From the NCBI GenBank assembly GCA_036490715.1, contig DASXDL010000010.1:1-64000 (forward strand): 64,000 nt of DNA, given 5' to 3'. Source of the stretch: FEN-1191 sp036490715. GTDB lineage: Bacteria > Pseudomonadota > Gammaproteobacteria > Steroidobacterales > Steroidobacteraceae. The translations under genes were made by a program, and so were the position numbers. This document shows, in pieces, positions 31,841 through 40,719 of this stretch. Every line of letters starts with the position of its first letter. Position 1 is the stretch's first letter. The notes below the pieces were generated by a model. It had not been told where the DNA came from, ran no database searches, and was given only the letters and a program-made list of their open reading frames with translations.

Positions 31841-34800
31841 ATGCGGCTCAACAAGGTCAGGCTCGCCGGATTCAAATCTTTCGTCGACCCGACCTCGATA
31901 CATCTGCCCGGCAACCTGATCGGTGTGGTCGGGCCCAACGGCTGCGGCAAATCCAACATCATCGATGCGGTGCGCTGGGTCATGGGCGAGCTGTCGGCGC
32001 GCCACCTGCGCGGCGACTCGATGAGCGATGTGGTGTTCAACGGCTCAAGTGCCCGCAAGCCGGTCGGCACCGCCGCGGTCGAGCTGGTGTTCGATAACAG
32101 CGACGGCAAGATCGGCGGCGCCTACGCCAGCTACAACGAGATCGCGCTCAAGCGCACCGTGGCGCGCGACGGCACTTCGTCGTACTTCATCAATGGCGGG
32201 CGCTGCCGGCGCAAGGACATTACCCAGCTGTTCCTCGGCACCGGCTTGGGCTCGCGCAGTTACGCGATCATCGAGCAGGGCATGATCTCGCGCGTGATCG
32301 AGGCGCGGGCCGACGATATGCGGCTGTTCGTCGAGGAGGCGGCCGGCGTGTCCCTTTATAAGGAGCGCCGGCGCGAGACCGAGATGCGCATGGCCGACAC
32401 ACGCGACAACCTGGCGCGACTGCAGGATGTGCGCGACGAGATCGACAAGCAGATTCGGCATTTGCAGCGCCAGGCCAATACCGCCCGCCGCTACCAGGAG
32501 TTCAAGTCGCAGGAGCGCACCCTGGTGGCCGAGCTGCTGGCCTTGCGGCTGCGCGAACTCGATAGCGGGGCGGAAGTGCAGAGCGGTGCGATGCGGCACT
32601 GCGAACTGGATATGCAGCAGGCGCTCGCCGACCAGCGTTCGGCCGAGGCGGCGATCGAGCGGCAGCGCGAGTTTCATAACGACCAGTCCGAAGCCGCCGC
32701 CCGCGTGCAGGCGCGCTACTACGAGCTCGGTGCCGAGGTGACACGCACCGAGGAGAACATCCGCTATACGCGCGAGCTGCGCGAGCGCGCCCGCACCGAT
32801 CTGGCGCAGGTGCAGGCCAGCCTGGCGGCGGTGGCGCAGCAGATCCTGCGCGACGAGGAGCAGCTGACGCTGCTGCGAGCCGATATCGGCGAGCTGTCGC
32901 CGCTGGTGGAAACGCGCCGCGACCACAACGATGCGGCGGCCGCCGCCCTGAGCGCGGCCGAGGCGCAGCTGGCGGACTGGCAGCAGCGCTGGGAAGACTT
33001 CAATCGCGCGCTGGGCAGCGCCGGCCAGAGCGCCCAGGTCGAAGCGGCTCGTATCGAGCAGCTCGACAGCCAGTGCTTCCGGCTGCAGGCGCAGACCGAC
33101 CGCTTGAGCCTGGAACTCGAAGCGCTTGGGTCGCAGCAGGCCGAGTCGCCGATCGCCGGCCTGATCGAGCGCGAGGCCAGTGCGCGTAGCGCCGCCGATA
33201 CGCTGCAGCGCGAGCTGGAAGCGGCGCTGGCGCAGTTGCAGACGTTGCGCACTGCGCAACAGAACGCCGAGCGAGCGCTGGAACAGCACCGCCAGCAGCG
33301 TGAACAGGTACGCGCCGAGCTGATGTCGGTCGAAGCGTTGCAGACGGCGGCACTGCAGGAGAAGGATCCGCGCGCCGGCGCTTGGCTCTCCGGACTGCAG
33401 GCGGGCGCGACCCAGCTGCGCCTGGCCGAGGCGCTCGAGGTCAGCGCCGGCTGGGAGCGCGCCGTTGAGACGGTGCTGGGTGACTACCTTGAGGCAGTCG
33501 GGGTGGGGGCGCTTGAGACGCTCGAATCCGCGCTCGCAGCGCTGGATGCCGGCAGTGTCATCTTCTTCGAGCACAGGTCGGGGTCACACGAGAGCGCCGG
33601 TCCGGCGCGCTCCGGAACCCTGGCCGCACAGGTTCGCGGGCCGCAGGCGGTGCGCGCGTTGCTGGAAGGCGTGCGTACCGCCGCGTCGCTGGCGGCAGCG
33701 CTGCGGCAACGCGCTGAGCTGGGCGCCGGCGAATCGCTGATCACGCGCGACGGTGAGTGGATCGGGCGCGACTGGCTGCGCGTCAACCGTGGCGGCGACG
33801 TTCACGCCGGGGTGCTCGAGCGCAAACAGCGTCTCAAGGATCTGCGCCAAGGCAGCGCATCGGCCGACGCGCGCGTGCAGCAGCTTGAGGCCGAGATCGC
33901 AGCGCTGCGCGGCCAGGTCACGGCCGCGGAACAGCAGCGCGAATCGATCCAGGCGCGCATCCAGAGTGCGCATCGCGAGCACGGCGAGCTTCGGGGCCAG
34001 CTCGAGGGCGTCAAGGCGCGGCTCGATGAGGCCGGATTGCGCCGCGGCCGAATCGAGGCCGAACTGGCCGAGGTCGGCCTCGATACGACCCGGGCCCGTG
34101 ACAGCCTGGCGCGCGCCCGTGGCGCGCACGCCGAGGCCAGCGGTTCGCTGGCGCGGCTGGATGAGCAGCGCCGCGATCTGGAAGACGAGCGCGAGCAGCG
34201 GCGCGAGCGCAGCCTGTCCGCGCGCGAGCGCGCCCAGGCCGCCCAGCAGGAGCTGCACGACGCGCTGGTGCAGCTTGAGAGTCGGCGCTCGGCCGAAGGG
34301 TCGATGGCCGCGGCACTGACGCGCCTGCTCGACCAGCGCACCGCACTGCAGGGCCAGATCGACAGCCTGCAGCGCACGCTGGCCGACGGCGATGCACCGG
34401 TGGATGAGCTGCAGCTGCGGCTGCAGGATCAGCTGGCGCGCCGGCTGGAGGTCGAGACCGAGCTTGCCAATGCTCGCCGAGGGCTCGAGGACAGCGACGC
34501 TGAGCTGCGCGCGCTCGAGCAGCGCCGGCTGACGGCCGAACAGCGTGTCGGCGGCGCGCGCGAGGCGATGGAACAGGCGCGGCTGGCGGCACAGGAATCG
34601 CGCCTGCGGCGCGAGTCGCTGCTGGAGCAGTTTGCGGCCACCAAGCTCGAATTGCCCGCAGTGCTGGAGCATCTGAGTGCCGAAGCCGGTATCGATAGCT
34701 GGGAAGGGCGGCTGCTCGAGCTGCGCGCCGATCTGGAGCGCCTCGGTCAGGTGAATCTGGCGGCGATCGATGAGCTGGCCGAGCAGAGCGAGCGCAAGCA

Positions 34801-35356
34801 GTACCTGGACCGCCAGTTCGCCGACGTCAGCGACGCGCTCGCCACGCTTGAGCAGGCGATGCAGAAGATGGATCGGGAGACCCGCGGGCGCTTCGAGGAC
34901 ACCTTCAATCGCATCAATAGCGGACTGCAGGAGAAGTTTCCGCGGCTGTTTGGTGGCGGCCACGCGTATCTGGAGCTGGTGGGCGATGACCCGCTCACGG
35001 CCGGCGTCGCGGTCATGGCGCGACCGCCGGGCAAGCGCAACAGCACCATCGCGCAGCTGTCGGGCGGCGAGAAGGCGCTGTGCGCAGTCGCGCTGGTATT
35101 CTCGATCTTCGATCTGAATCCGGCGCCGTTCTGCCTGCTGGATGAGGTCGATGCGCCGCTCGACGAACACAATGTCGGCCGCTACTGTGAGATCGTGCGC
35201 GAGATGTCCAGCCGGATTCAGTTCATCTTCATCACCCACAACAAGGTCACGATGGAGCTGGCCTCGCAGCTCATCGGCGTCACCATGAACGAGCCCGGCG
35301 TCTCGCGCCTGGTCGCGGTCGACATCGACGAGGCCATGAAGCTGGCGGCGGTCTGA
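31841..35356 (+). CDS. smc: Chromosome partition protein SMC
   Basis: 1171 residues. Walker A GPNGCGKSN at 31-39 in the N-terminal head, two long coiled coils (about 170-500 and 660-1000) around a hinge (about 505-650, DYLEAVGVGALETL), and the C-terminal head with signature LSGGEKALCAVAL and Walker B FCLLDEVDAPLDEHN. ATG 31841 is chosen because MRLNKVRLAGFKSFVDPT is the normal N-terminus; the frame stays open upstream. It should work with ScpA and ScpB, encoded about 7 kb downstream in this window. Genomes of this kind use SMC-ScpAB in place of MukBEF. Confidence 0.97.
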   Translation: MRLNKVRLAGFKSFVDPTSIHLPGNLIGVVGPNGCGKSNIIDAVRWVMGELSARHLRGDSMSDVVFNGSSARKPVGTAAVELVFDNSDGKIGGAYASYNEIALKRTVARDGTSSYFINGGRCRRKDITQLFLGTGLGSRSYAIIEQGMISRVIEARADDMRLFVEEAAGVSLYKERRRETEMRMADTRDNLARLQDVRDEIDKQIRHLQRQANTARRYQEFKSQERTLVAELLALRLRELDSGAEVQSGAMRHCELDMQQALADQRSAEAAIERQREFHNDQSEAAARVQARYYELGAEVTRTEENIRYTRELRERARTDLAQVQASLAAVAQQILRDEEQLTLLRADIGELSPLVETRRDHNDAAAAALSAAEAQLADWQQRWEDFNRALGSAGQSAQVEAARIEQLDSQCFRLQAQTDRLSLELEALGSQQAESPIAGLIEREASARSAADTLQRELEAALAQLQTLRTAQQNAERALEQHRQQREQVRAELMSVEALQTAALQEKDPRAGAWLSGLQAGATQLRLAEALEVSAGWERAVETVLGDYLEAVGVGALETLESALAALDAGSVIFFEHRSGSHESAGPARSGTLAAQVRGPQAVRALLEGVRTAASLAAALRQRAELGAGESLITRDGEWIGRDWLRVNRGGDVHAGVLERKQRLKDLRQGSASADARVQQLEAEIAALRGQVTAAEQQRESIQARIQSAHREHGELRGQLEGVKARLDEAGLRRGRIEAELAEVGLDTTRARDSLARARGAHAEASGSLARLDEQRRDLEDEREQRRERSLSARERAQAAQQELHDALVQLESRRSAEGSMAAALTRLLDQRTALQGQIDSLQRTLADGDAPVDELQLRLQDQLARRLEVETELANARRGLEDSDAELRALEQRRLTAEQRVGGAREAMEQARLAAQESRLRRESLLEQFAATKLELPAVLEHLSAEAGIDSWEGRLLELRADLERLGQVNLAAIDELAEQSERKQYLDRQFADVSDALATLEQAMQKMDRETRGRFEDTFNRINSGLQEKFPRLFGGGHAYLELVGDDPLTAGVAVMARPPGKRNSTIAQLSGGEKALCAVALVFSIFDLNPAPFCLLDEVDAPLDEHNVGRYCEIVREMSSRIQFIFITHNKVTMELASQLIGVTMNEPGVSRLVAVDIDEAMKLAAV

Positions 35357-35368
35357 CGCCAGGCCGTC

Positions 35369-36256
35369 ATGGAATCGCTGCGCTGGATACTGCTGCTCGC
35401 CGGACTGGTGTTCCTGGCGGGCCTGGCCGCCTGGGAATCACGTCGGCCGCGCCAGGCAAGCGGCGATGCGGACAATCGGCCCGAGCGCCCCGGACGCAGC
35501 CCACCCGAGCTGGGGGAAGCCCACTCTCACGGGCACGCGCCGCTAGCCGCTTCCCGCCCCGAACTGCCGCCGCTCGATCCGATCATCACCGCGGCTGACA
35601 TCCAGGGCGCGGACGATGAGGCCGAGCCGGCCGAGATCGAATTGCCCGAGCCGATCAGTGCGCTGGGCCCGATGTCGGCCCGCGATACCAGCCACAGCGA
35701 GCTGCCCTCGGAGATGCGCGCCGAGCGACTGCAGCGCGTCCCAACGCTAGACCCGGATGAGGTTCCCGAATCGGACCTGCTGAGCGGCGCGCCGCGCTCG
35801 CCGGTGGTGGAATGGCCACCGGAATCTGAGCGGCGCATTCTGGCGCTGCGGATCGCGGCGCTGAGCCACGAGCGCCTGTCCGGGCGCGTGGTGCGCCAGG
35901 CGCTCGGCGCCTGCGGCTTCGAGCACGGGCGCTTTGGCATCTTTCACCAGCCTGGCGCCGACGGGCGCGCACTGCTCAGCGCTGCCAACCTCAGCAAGCC
36001 CGGCATTTTCGATCCGCTCAACATGGACTTTCAGCGCTTCTCCGGACTGAGCCTGTTCGCGGTGCTGCCCGGACCGCTGCCGCCGGCCGCCGCGCTCGAC
36101 CATCTGCTCGATACAGCCCAGGATCTGGCGGAGCGGTTACGTGCGCGCCTGCAGGATGAACAGGGGCTGGCCCTGGGTGCGCCGCAGCTCGACGCGCTGC
36201 GGCAAACGGTGCAGGATCTGACCGACGCCGGCGCGCGGGCGGAGCCGGCTGCGTGA
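35369..36256 (+). CDS. zipA: Cell division protein ZipA
   Basis: 295 residues. N-terminal membrane anchor (WILLLAGLVFLAGLAAW), a basic then acidic/proline-rich linker (25-150), and a C-terminal FtsZ-binding domain (about 155-285: ILALRIAALSHERLSGRVV, FGIFHQPGADGR, PGIFDPLNMDFQRFSGLSLF). Tethers FtsZ to the inner membrane. The smc-zipA-ligA order is conserved in gammaproteobacteria. 12 bases after smc; GTGA overlap with ligA. Confidence 0.92.
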   Translation: MESLRWILLLAGLVFLAGLAAWESRRPRQASGDADNRPERPGRSPPELGEAHSHGHAPLAASRPELPPLDPIITAADIQGADDEAEPAEIELPEPISALGPMSARDTSHSELPSEMRAERLQRVPTLDPDEVPESDLLSGAPRSPVVEWPPESERRILALRIAALSHERLSGRVVRQALGACGFEHGRFGIFHQPGADGRALLSAANLSKPGIFDPLNMDFQRFSGLSLFAVLPGPLPPAAALDHLLDTAQDLAERLRARLQDEQGLALGAPQLDALRQTVQDLTDAGARAEPAA

Positions 36257-38277
36257 ATGCGGCGCGCGCTCGGCGCGCGGCCGAGCTGCGCGAGCTGATC
36301 GGGCAACACGACTACCGTTACTACGTACTGGATGATCCGTCCGTTTCGGACGCCAACTACGACCGCTTGATGCTCGAGCTGCGCGAGCTCGAAGCCCAGC
36401 ATCCCGAACTGATCACGCCCGAGTCGCCGACGCAGCGCGTCAGCGGGCAGCTTGCCGCCGGCTTCGCTGAGGTGCAGCACCGGGTGCCGATGCTGTCGCT
36501 CGACAATGCCTTTAGCGACGAGGACATCGTCGCGTTCGATCGGCGCATTCGCGATCGTCTGGGGCGCGACGATGACATCGAGTACTGTGCAGAGCCCAAG
36601 CTCGACGGCCTGGCCGTGTCTTTGACCTACCGCAACGGCCTACTGGCAGTTGCCGCCACGCGCGGCGATGGCAGCACCGGTGAGGACATCAGCGCCAACA
36701 TTCGCACCCTGCGCAGCGTGCCCTTGACGCTGCGCGGGCCAGTACCGCAGGAGCTCGAGGTTCGCGGTGAGGTGTTCATGCCGCTTTCCGGGTTCGAGCG
36801 CATGAACGCCGCCGCTGCCAAGGCCGGCGACAAGGTGTTCGCCAATCCGCGCAATGCCGCCGCCGGCAGTCTGCGACAGCTGGATGCAAACATCACCGCA
36901 TCGCGGCCGCTGGAAGCGTACTTCTACGCGATCGGCGAGTGGCAGGGCGAGCCGGCGGCCCCGCCCAGCCAGCTGGCGCTGCTGCAGCAGTTCTCACACT
37001 GGGGCCTGCGCACCAACCCGGAAGTGCGGGTGGTGTCCGGGGCGGCCGGTTGCCTCGAGTATTTCCATGCCATCGGCCAGCGGCGCGACAAGCTGCGCTA
37101 CCAGATCGACGGCGTGGTCTACAAGGTCAACGCGCGCGCCGACCAGGAGGCACTGGGCTACCTGTCGCGCGCTCCACGCTGGGCGATCGCGCACAAATTC
37201 CCGGCCGAGGAAGGCCTGACGGTGATACGCGACGTGATATTCAACGTCGGGCGCACCGGTGTGCTCACGCCATTGGCTCGGCTCGAACCGCTGCAGCTGG
37301 CCGGCGTCACGGTCAGCAACGCCACGCTGCACAACATGGACGAGATCGCGCGCAAGGATATTCATATCGGCGACACCGCGGTGGTGCGGCGTGCCGGCGA
37401 CGTGATTCCCGAACTGGTGCGCGTGCTGCCGGAGCGGCGCCCGGCGGATGCGCGCCGGCCGCAGCTGCCCGATCGCTGTCCGATTTGTGATTCCAAGGTG
37501 GTGCGGGTCGAGGGCGAGGCGGCGGCGCGCTGCAGCGGCGCCTTCACCTGTCCGGCGCAGCGCAAGGAAGCGCTCGGGCATTTCGCCAGTCGGCGCGCGC
37601 TCGACATCGAGGGACTGGGAGATAAGCTGATCGATCAGCTGGTGGACAAGCAGTTGCTGCACGGCCCGAGCGACATCTACGCGCTTAAGGTCGAACAGCT
37701 CGCGCAGCTCGATCGCATGGGAGAAAAATCCGCCAGCAATCTGATCACCGCCATCGAGCGCAGCAAAGCCACCACGCTGCCTCGGCTGCTGCACGGCCTA
37801 GGCATACCGGGGGTGGGGGAGAGCACCGCCAAGTCGCTGGCCGACCACTTCGGCTCGCTCGCGGCGCTTGAACAAGCTTCGCTCGAGCAGATTCTCGAGG
37901 TCGCGGACGTCGGCCCGGTGATCGCGGCCGATACCCAGGCGTTCTTTGCTGATTCACGCCACCGCAAGGAACTGGAGCGCTTGCGTGCCTTCGGACTGCA
38001 CTGGCCGGAAGGGCCGCCGGCCGCCGCGGCCGACAAAGCCGCATTGCCGCTCGCCGGTGTTACCGTGGTGCTGACCGGCACGCTGCCGACGCTCAGCCGC
38101 GAGCAGGCGGCCGAGCGCCTCAGTGCCCGCGGTGCCAAAGTCAGCGGCTCGGTGTCGAAGAAGACCAGCTACGTCGTCGCTGGCGCCGAACCGGGCTCGA
38201 AACTGGCACGCGCCGAGGCGCTGGGCGTACCGGTGCTCGACGAGGCCGGGCTGCTGCAGCTGCTGCAGCAGCCCTGA
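36253..38277 (+). CDS. ligA: NAD-dependent DNA ligase
   Basis: 674 residues, normal length. Adenylated lysine Lys116 in AEPKLDGLAVSL; then SRAPRWAIAHKFPAEE, an OB fold, a zinc finger with cysteines in CPICDSKV, CSG and FTCPA, helix-hairpin-helix repeats (GVGESTAKSLADHFGS) and a C-terminal BRCT domain (LPLAGVTVVLTGTLPTLSREQA). GTG start overlapping zipA by 4 bases. It ends 19 bases from the convergent isomerase gene. Confidence 0.97.
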   Translation: MNAARARRAAELRELIGQHDYRYYVLDDPSVSDANYDRLMLELRELEAQHPELITPESPTQRVSGQLAAGFAEVQHRVPMLSLDNAFSDEDIVAFDRRIRDRLGRDDDIEYCAEPKLDGLAVSLTYRNGLLAVAATRGDGSTGEDISANIRTLRSVPLTLRGPVPQELEVRGEVFMPLSGFERMNAAAAKAGDKVFANPRNAAAGSLRQLDANITASRPLEAYFYAIGEWQGEPAAPPSQLALLQQFSHWGLRTNPEVRVVSGAAGCLEYFHAIGQRRDKLRYQIDGVVYKVNARADQEALGYLSRAPRWAIAHKFPAEEGLTVIRDVIFNVGRTGVLTPLARLEPLQLAGVTVSNATLHNMDEIARKDIHIGDTAVVRRAGDVIPELVRVLPERRPADARRPQLPDRCPICDSKVVRVEGEAAARCSGAFTCPAQRKEALGHFASRRALDIEGLGDKLIDQLVDKQLLHGPSDIYALKVEQLAQLDRMGEKSASNLITAIERSKATTLPRLLHGLGIPGVGESTAKSLADHFGSLAALEQASLEQILEVADVGPVIAADTQAFFADSRHRKELERLRAFGLHWPEGPPAAAADKAALPLAGVTVVLTGTLPTLSREQAAERLSARGAKVSGSVSKKTSYVVAGAEPGSKLARAEALGVPVLDEAGLLQLLQQP

Positions 38278-38296
38278 CAGAGCCTCGGCCGGCGCG

Positions 38297-39115
38297 TCAG
38301 AGATTCTTTTCGACCTTGGCGGTCTTTAGCAGCTCATCCTGGTAGGCGCGAAACTTCTTGGTCTGCAGGATCTGCGTGACGCGATCCTTGACCTGATCAA
38401 ACGGCGGCACCGGGGTATCGCGGGTGTCGATCAGCTGAATAACGTGCCAGCCGTACTGTGATTGCACTGGCGTCTGGGTGATCTCACCTTTCTTGAGCTG
38501 CACCACCGCGTCGGCGAACGGCTTGACCATGTTGGCGGGTGAAAACCAGCCCAGATCGCCGCCCTGCTCCTTGGAGGAGTCGATCGAATCCTTTTTCGCC
38601 AGGTCTTCGAACTTGGCGCCCTTCTTGAGCTCATCGATGATCTTCTGCGCCGCATCCTGGCTCGACACCAGAATGTGGCGGGCGTGGTACTGGGTCTTCG
38701 GCATGCCCGCAACCTGGGCGTCGTACTCAGCCTTCAGCTCCGCATCGGAGGGCTTCTTGTCCTCGAGGTAATGCGTCGCGCCGGCCTGCTGCAAAATCTC
38801 CAGCCGCGTCAGCGTCAAAGCCGAGGCGGTGTCGGTGTTCTTGTCCAGGCCTTGTTTGGCCGCTTCCTCGGCGATGATCTCGCCGCGGACCAGGTTGTCG
38901 AGCAGCTGTCCCTTCTGCTCGTCGTTCAGTTCCGAGACCGGCTTGCCGGCGGTGTTCTTGGCGTAGTACTCGAACATCGCGCGCGAGATCGGCGTGCCGT
39001 TGACTGTGGCCACTGGTTTGTCGGCCGGCTTGGTGGTATCGGCCGTGGGGCCGCCTTTGGAGCAGGCGGCGCATAACAGGGTCACGGCAAGCGGTAAAAA
39101 GTAGTGAAGTTTCAT
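38297..39115 (-). CDS. Parvulin-type peptidyl-prolyl isomerase, predicted lipoprotein
   Basis: 272 residues. Signal sequence LPLAVTLLCAACS suggests a lipoprotein, though the residue before the AAC box is Cys instead of the usual Leu. A SurA_N/chaperone-like part (residues 35-130) precedes the PpiC rotamase domain: YHARHILVSSQDAAQKIID, GGDLGWFSPANMVKPFADAV, PVQSQYGWHVIQL. Assists folding of exported proteins. First of the bolA/yciB neighbourhood; 25 bases separate it from bolA, on the same strand, so the run yciB-bolA-isomerase is probably one operon. Confidence 0.9.
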   Translation of the reverse strand: MKLHYFLPLAVTLLCAACSKGGPTADTTKPADKPVATVNGTPISRAMFEYYAKNTAGKPVSELNDEQKGQLLDNLVRGEIIAEEAAKQGLDKNTDTASALTLTRLEILQQAGATHYLEDKKPSDAELKAEYDAQVAGMPKTQYHARHILVSSQDAAQKIIDELKKGAKFEDLAKKDSIDSSKEQGGDLGWFSPANMVKPFADAVVQLKKGEITQTPVQSQYGWHVIQLIDTRDTPVPPFDQVKDRVTQILQTKKFRAYQDELLKTAKVEKNL

Positions 39116-39140
39116 TAGATATCTCAGTAAGTTATTCAGA

Positions 39141-39425
39141 TTACTTCTTGAACTCGTCAGGTGTCAGGGTTTCCATTGCCAGGGCATGCAGCTCGGTTTC
39201 GAACAGGCTCGCGAGCGTCTCGTTCACCAGTCGGTGGCGTTGCACGGGCTTTAGCCCCTCGAAGCATGTAGACACGATCCGCAGCCGGAAGTGTCCTTTG
39301 CCGCCGGCGCTGGCGTGCCCGACGTGCGCTGCACTGTCATCGCGCACTTCCAGATGCGCCGGCTGCAGTCGCTGCTGCAGCAGGCTCACGATGTGCGCTG
39401 CCGTGGGACTTGCGGTTGCGGCCAT
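39141..39425 (-). CDS. BolA family protein
   Basis: 94 residues. BolA fold: IVSLLQQRLQPAHLEVRDDSAAH, the SAGGKGHFRLRIVSTCFEGL segment with conserved His and Phe, then VQRHRLVNETLASLFETELHALAMETLTPDEF. BolA proteins pair with monothiol glutaredoxins on iron-sulfur clusters and affect stress morphology. Four bases downstream of yciB. Which paralog (BolA or IbaG-like) cannot be fixed; HALAMETLTPDEF favours BolA proper. Confidence 0.92.
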   Translation of the reverse strand: MAATASPTAAHIVSLLQQRLQPAHLEVRDDSAAHVGHASAGGKGHFRLRIVSTCFEGLKPVQRHRLVNETLASLFETELHALAMETLTPDEFKK

Positions 39426-39429
39426 GGCG

Positions 39430-39978
39430 TCAGGCGGTCACGGCCTCGGTGCGCGAGGCCAGCCAAAGGGCCTGCGCCATCGCGAACAGCACCAGCGCGG
39501 CACTCAGCCCGAATACCTTGAAGTTGACCCAGACGCGCTCGCTGGCGGTAGTCGCAATCCACAGATTGAGTGCTCCCAGCAGCACATAGAACCCGACCCA
39601 TAGCCAGTTGAGGCGCAGCCAGGTGGTGCGCGGCACCTGTGCGCCGCCGCTCACCAGCGGCGCGAGCAGTCGCTGCGCCAGCGGCGTGCGACCGACCCAG
39701 GGGCTGAGCAGGCTCGCCACTGCCACCAGCCACAAGAACGCGGTCGGCTTCCATTTCAGAAACCGCGGGTCGCGCAGCAGCAGCGTCGCGCCGCCCAGTG
39801 CCAGCACCAGCAGCGTGCTCACCAGGTGCATCGGCGGAATGCGCCGCAGTCGCACCAGGTCACTGGCCAGCAGCGCCAGCATCGCGATCATCAGCACCGC
39901 GGTGGCGACGTAGATGCCGCCCACGTAATAGGCCACCAAAAATGCCGCCAGCGGCGCAAGGTCGAACAGGGCTTGCAT
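39430..39978 (-). CDS. yciB: Inner membrane-spanning protein YciB (septation protein A)
   Basis: 182 residues with five hydrophobic segments. Typical features: FDLAPLAAFLVAYYVGGIYVATAV at the N-terminus, FLKWKPTAFLWLVA in the middle and VWVNFKVFGLSAALVLF near the end. Implicated in cell-envelope synthesis and division in enterics. First gene of a small minus-strand operon, divergent from yciO with 44 bases between. Confidence 0.95.
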   Translation of the reverse strand: MQALFDLAPLAAFLVAYYVGGIYVATAVLMIAMLALLASDLVRLRRIPPMHLVSTLLVLALGGATLLLRDPRFLKWKPTAFLWLVAVASLLSPWVGRTPLAQRLLAPLVSGGAQVPRTTWLRLNWLWVGFYVLLGALNLWIATTASERVWVNFKVFGLSAALVLFAMAQALWLASRTEAVTA

Positions 39979-40022
39979 AAAGGCCCGCTATGATAGCGGA
40001 TCGATGCCCACCGGCGCAGTGC

Positions 40023-40667
40023 ATGGCCCAATACTTCGAACTGCATCGCCAGAATCCGCAGCTGCGGCTGATTCGCCGGGCGGCCGAGATCGTGCGCGGC
40101 GGTGGCGTGATCGCCTACCCGACCGATTCGTGCTATGCGCTCGGCTGTCATATCGGCGATGCCGCGGCGCTCGAGCGCCTGCGACGCATCCGCGGCGCCG
40201 ACCGTCATCATCATTTCACATTGGTGTGTCGTGACCTGGGCGAGATCGGACGCTACGCGCGCATCGACACCTGGCAGTTCCGGCTGCTCAAATCCGCCAC
40301 CCCGGGACCCTTCACATTCCTGTTGCCGGCGACGCGCGAGACGCCGCGGCGCCTGCAGCACGCCAAGCGCCGCACCATCGGCATCCGCGTGCCCGACCAC
40401 GCGGTGCCGCACATGCTGTTGAGCGAACTCGGCGAGCCGCTCATGAGCTCGACGCTGTTGCTGCCGGGCGATGAGTTGCCGTTGACCGACGCCGATCAGA
40501 TCCGCAGTCGGCTCGAGCACCAGCTCGACGCCATTCTCGACGGCGGCCATTGCGGCATCGAGCCCACCACCGTGATCGATCTGGCGGTATCGCCGCCGGT
40601 GGTAGTGCGCTCCGGCAAGGGCAAGCTGGCCGGCGTCGGCTGGGAAGTGGTCGGGAACGCCGTATAA
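40023..40667 (+). CDS. yciO: YciO/Sua5-family protein (threonylcarbamoyl-AMP synthase-like)
   Basis: 214 residues. Sua5-YciO-YrdC fold: AAEIVRGGGVIAYPTDSCYALGC, LRRIRGADRHHHFTLVCRDLGEIG, PGPFTFLLPATRETPRR, RTIGIRVPDHAV, PLMSSTLLLPG. The KRPxxHPF-type site of true TsaC is not clear here, so this is the YciO branch, whose activity is weaker or different. ATG 40023 gives MAQYFELHRQNPQLRLI, the usual YciO start. Upstream of trpS-scpA-scpB, as in Pseudomonas and Xanthomonas. Confidence 0.92.
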   Translation: MAQYFELHRQNPQLRLIRRAAEIVRGGGVIAYPTDSCYALGCHIGDAAALERLRRIRGADRHHHFTLVCRDLGEIGRYARIDTWQFRLLKSATPGPFTFLLPATRETPRRLQHAKRRTIGIRVPDHAVPHMLLSELGEPLMSSTLLLPGDELPLTDADQIRSRLEHQLDAILDGGHCGIEPTTVIDLAVSPPVVVRSGKGKLAGVGWEVVGNAV

Positions 40668-40668
40668 T
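40663..40668 (+). promoter_or_regulatory. Possible -10 box for trpS
   Basis: Perfect TATAAT over the yciO stop codon, 52 bases before trpS. The matching -35 region (CTGGGA at 17-base spacing) is poor, so the call is weak. Confidence 0.35.
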
Positions 40669-40719
40669 GCTCTTTGCTTAATCAGAGGCCCGCCGCCCGA
40701 GCGGGGTACGACCGCAAGG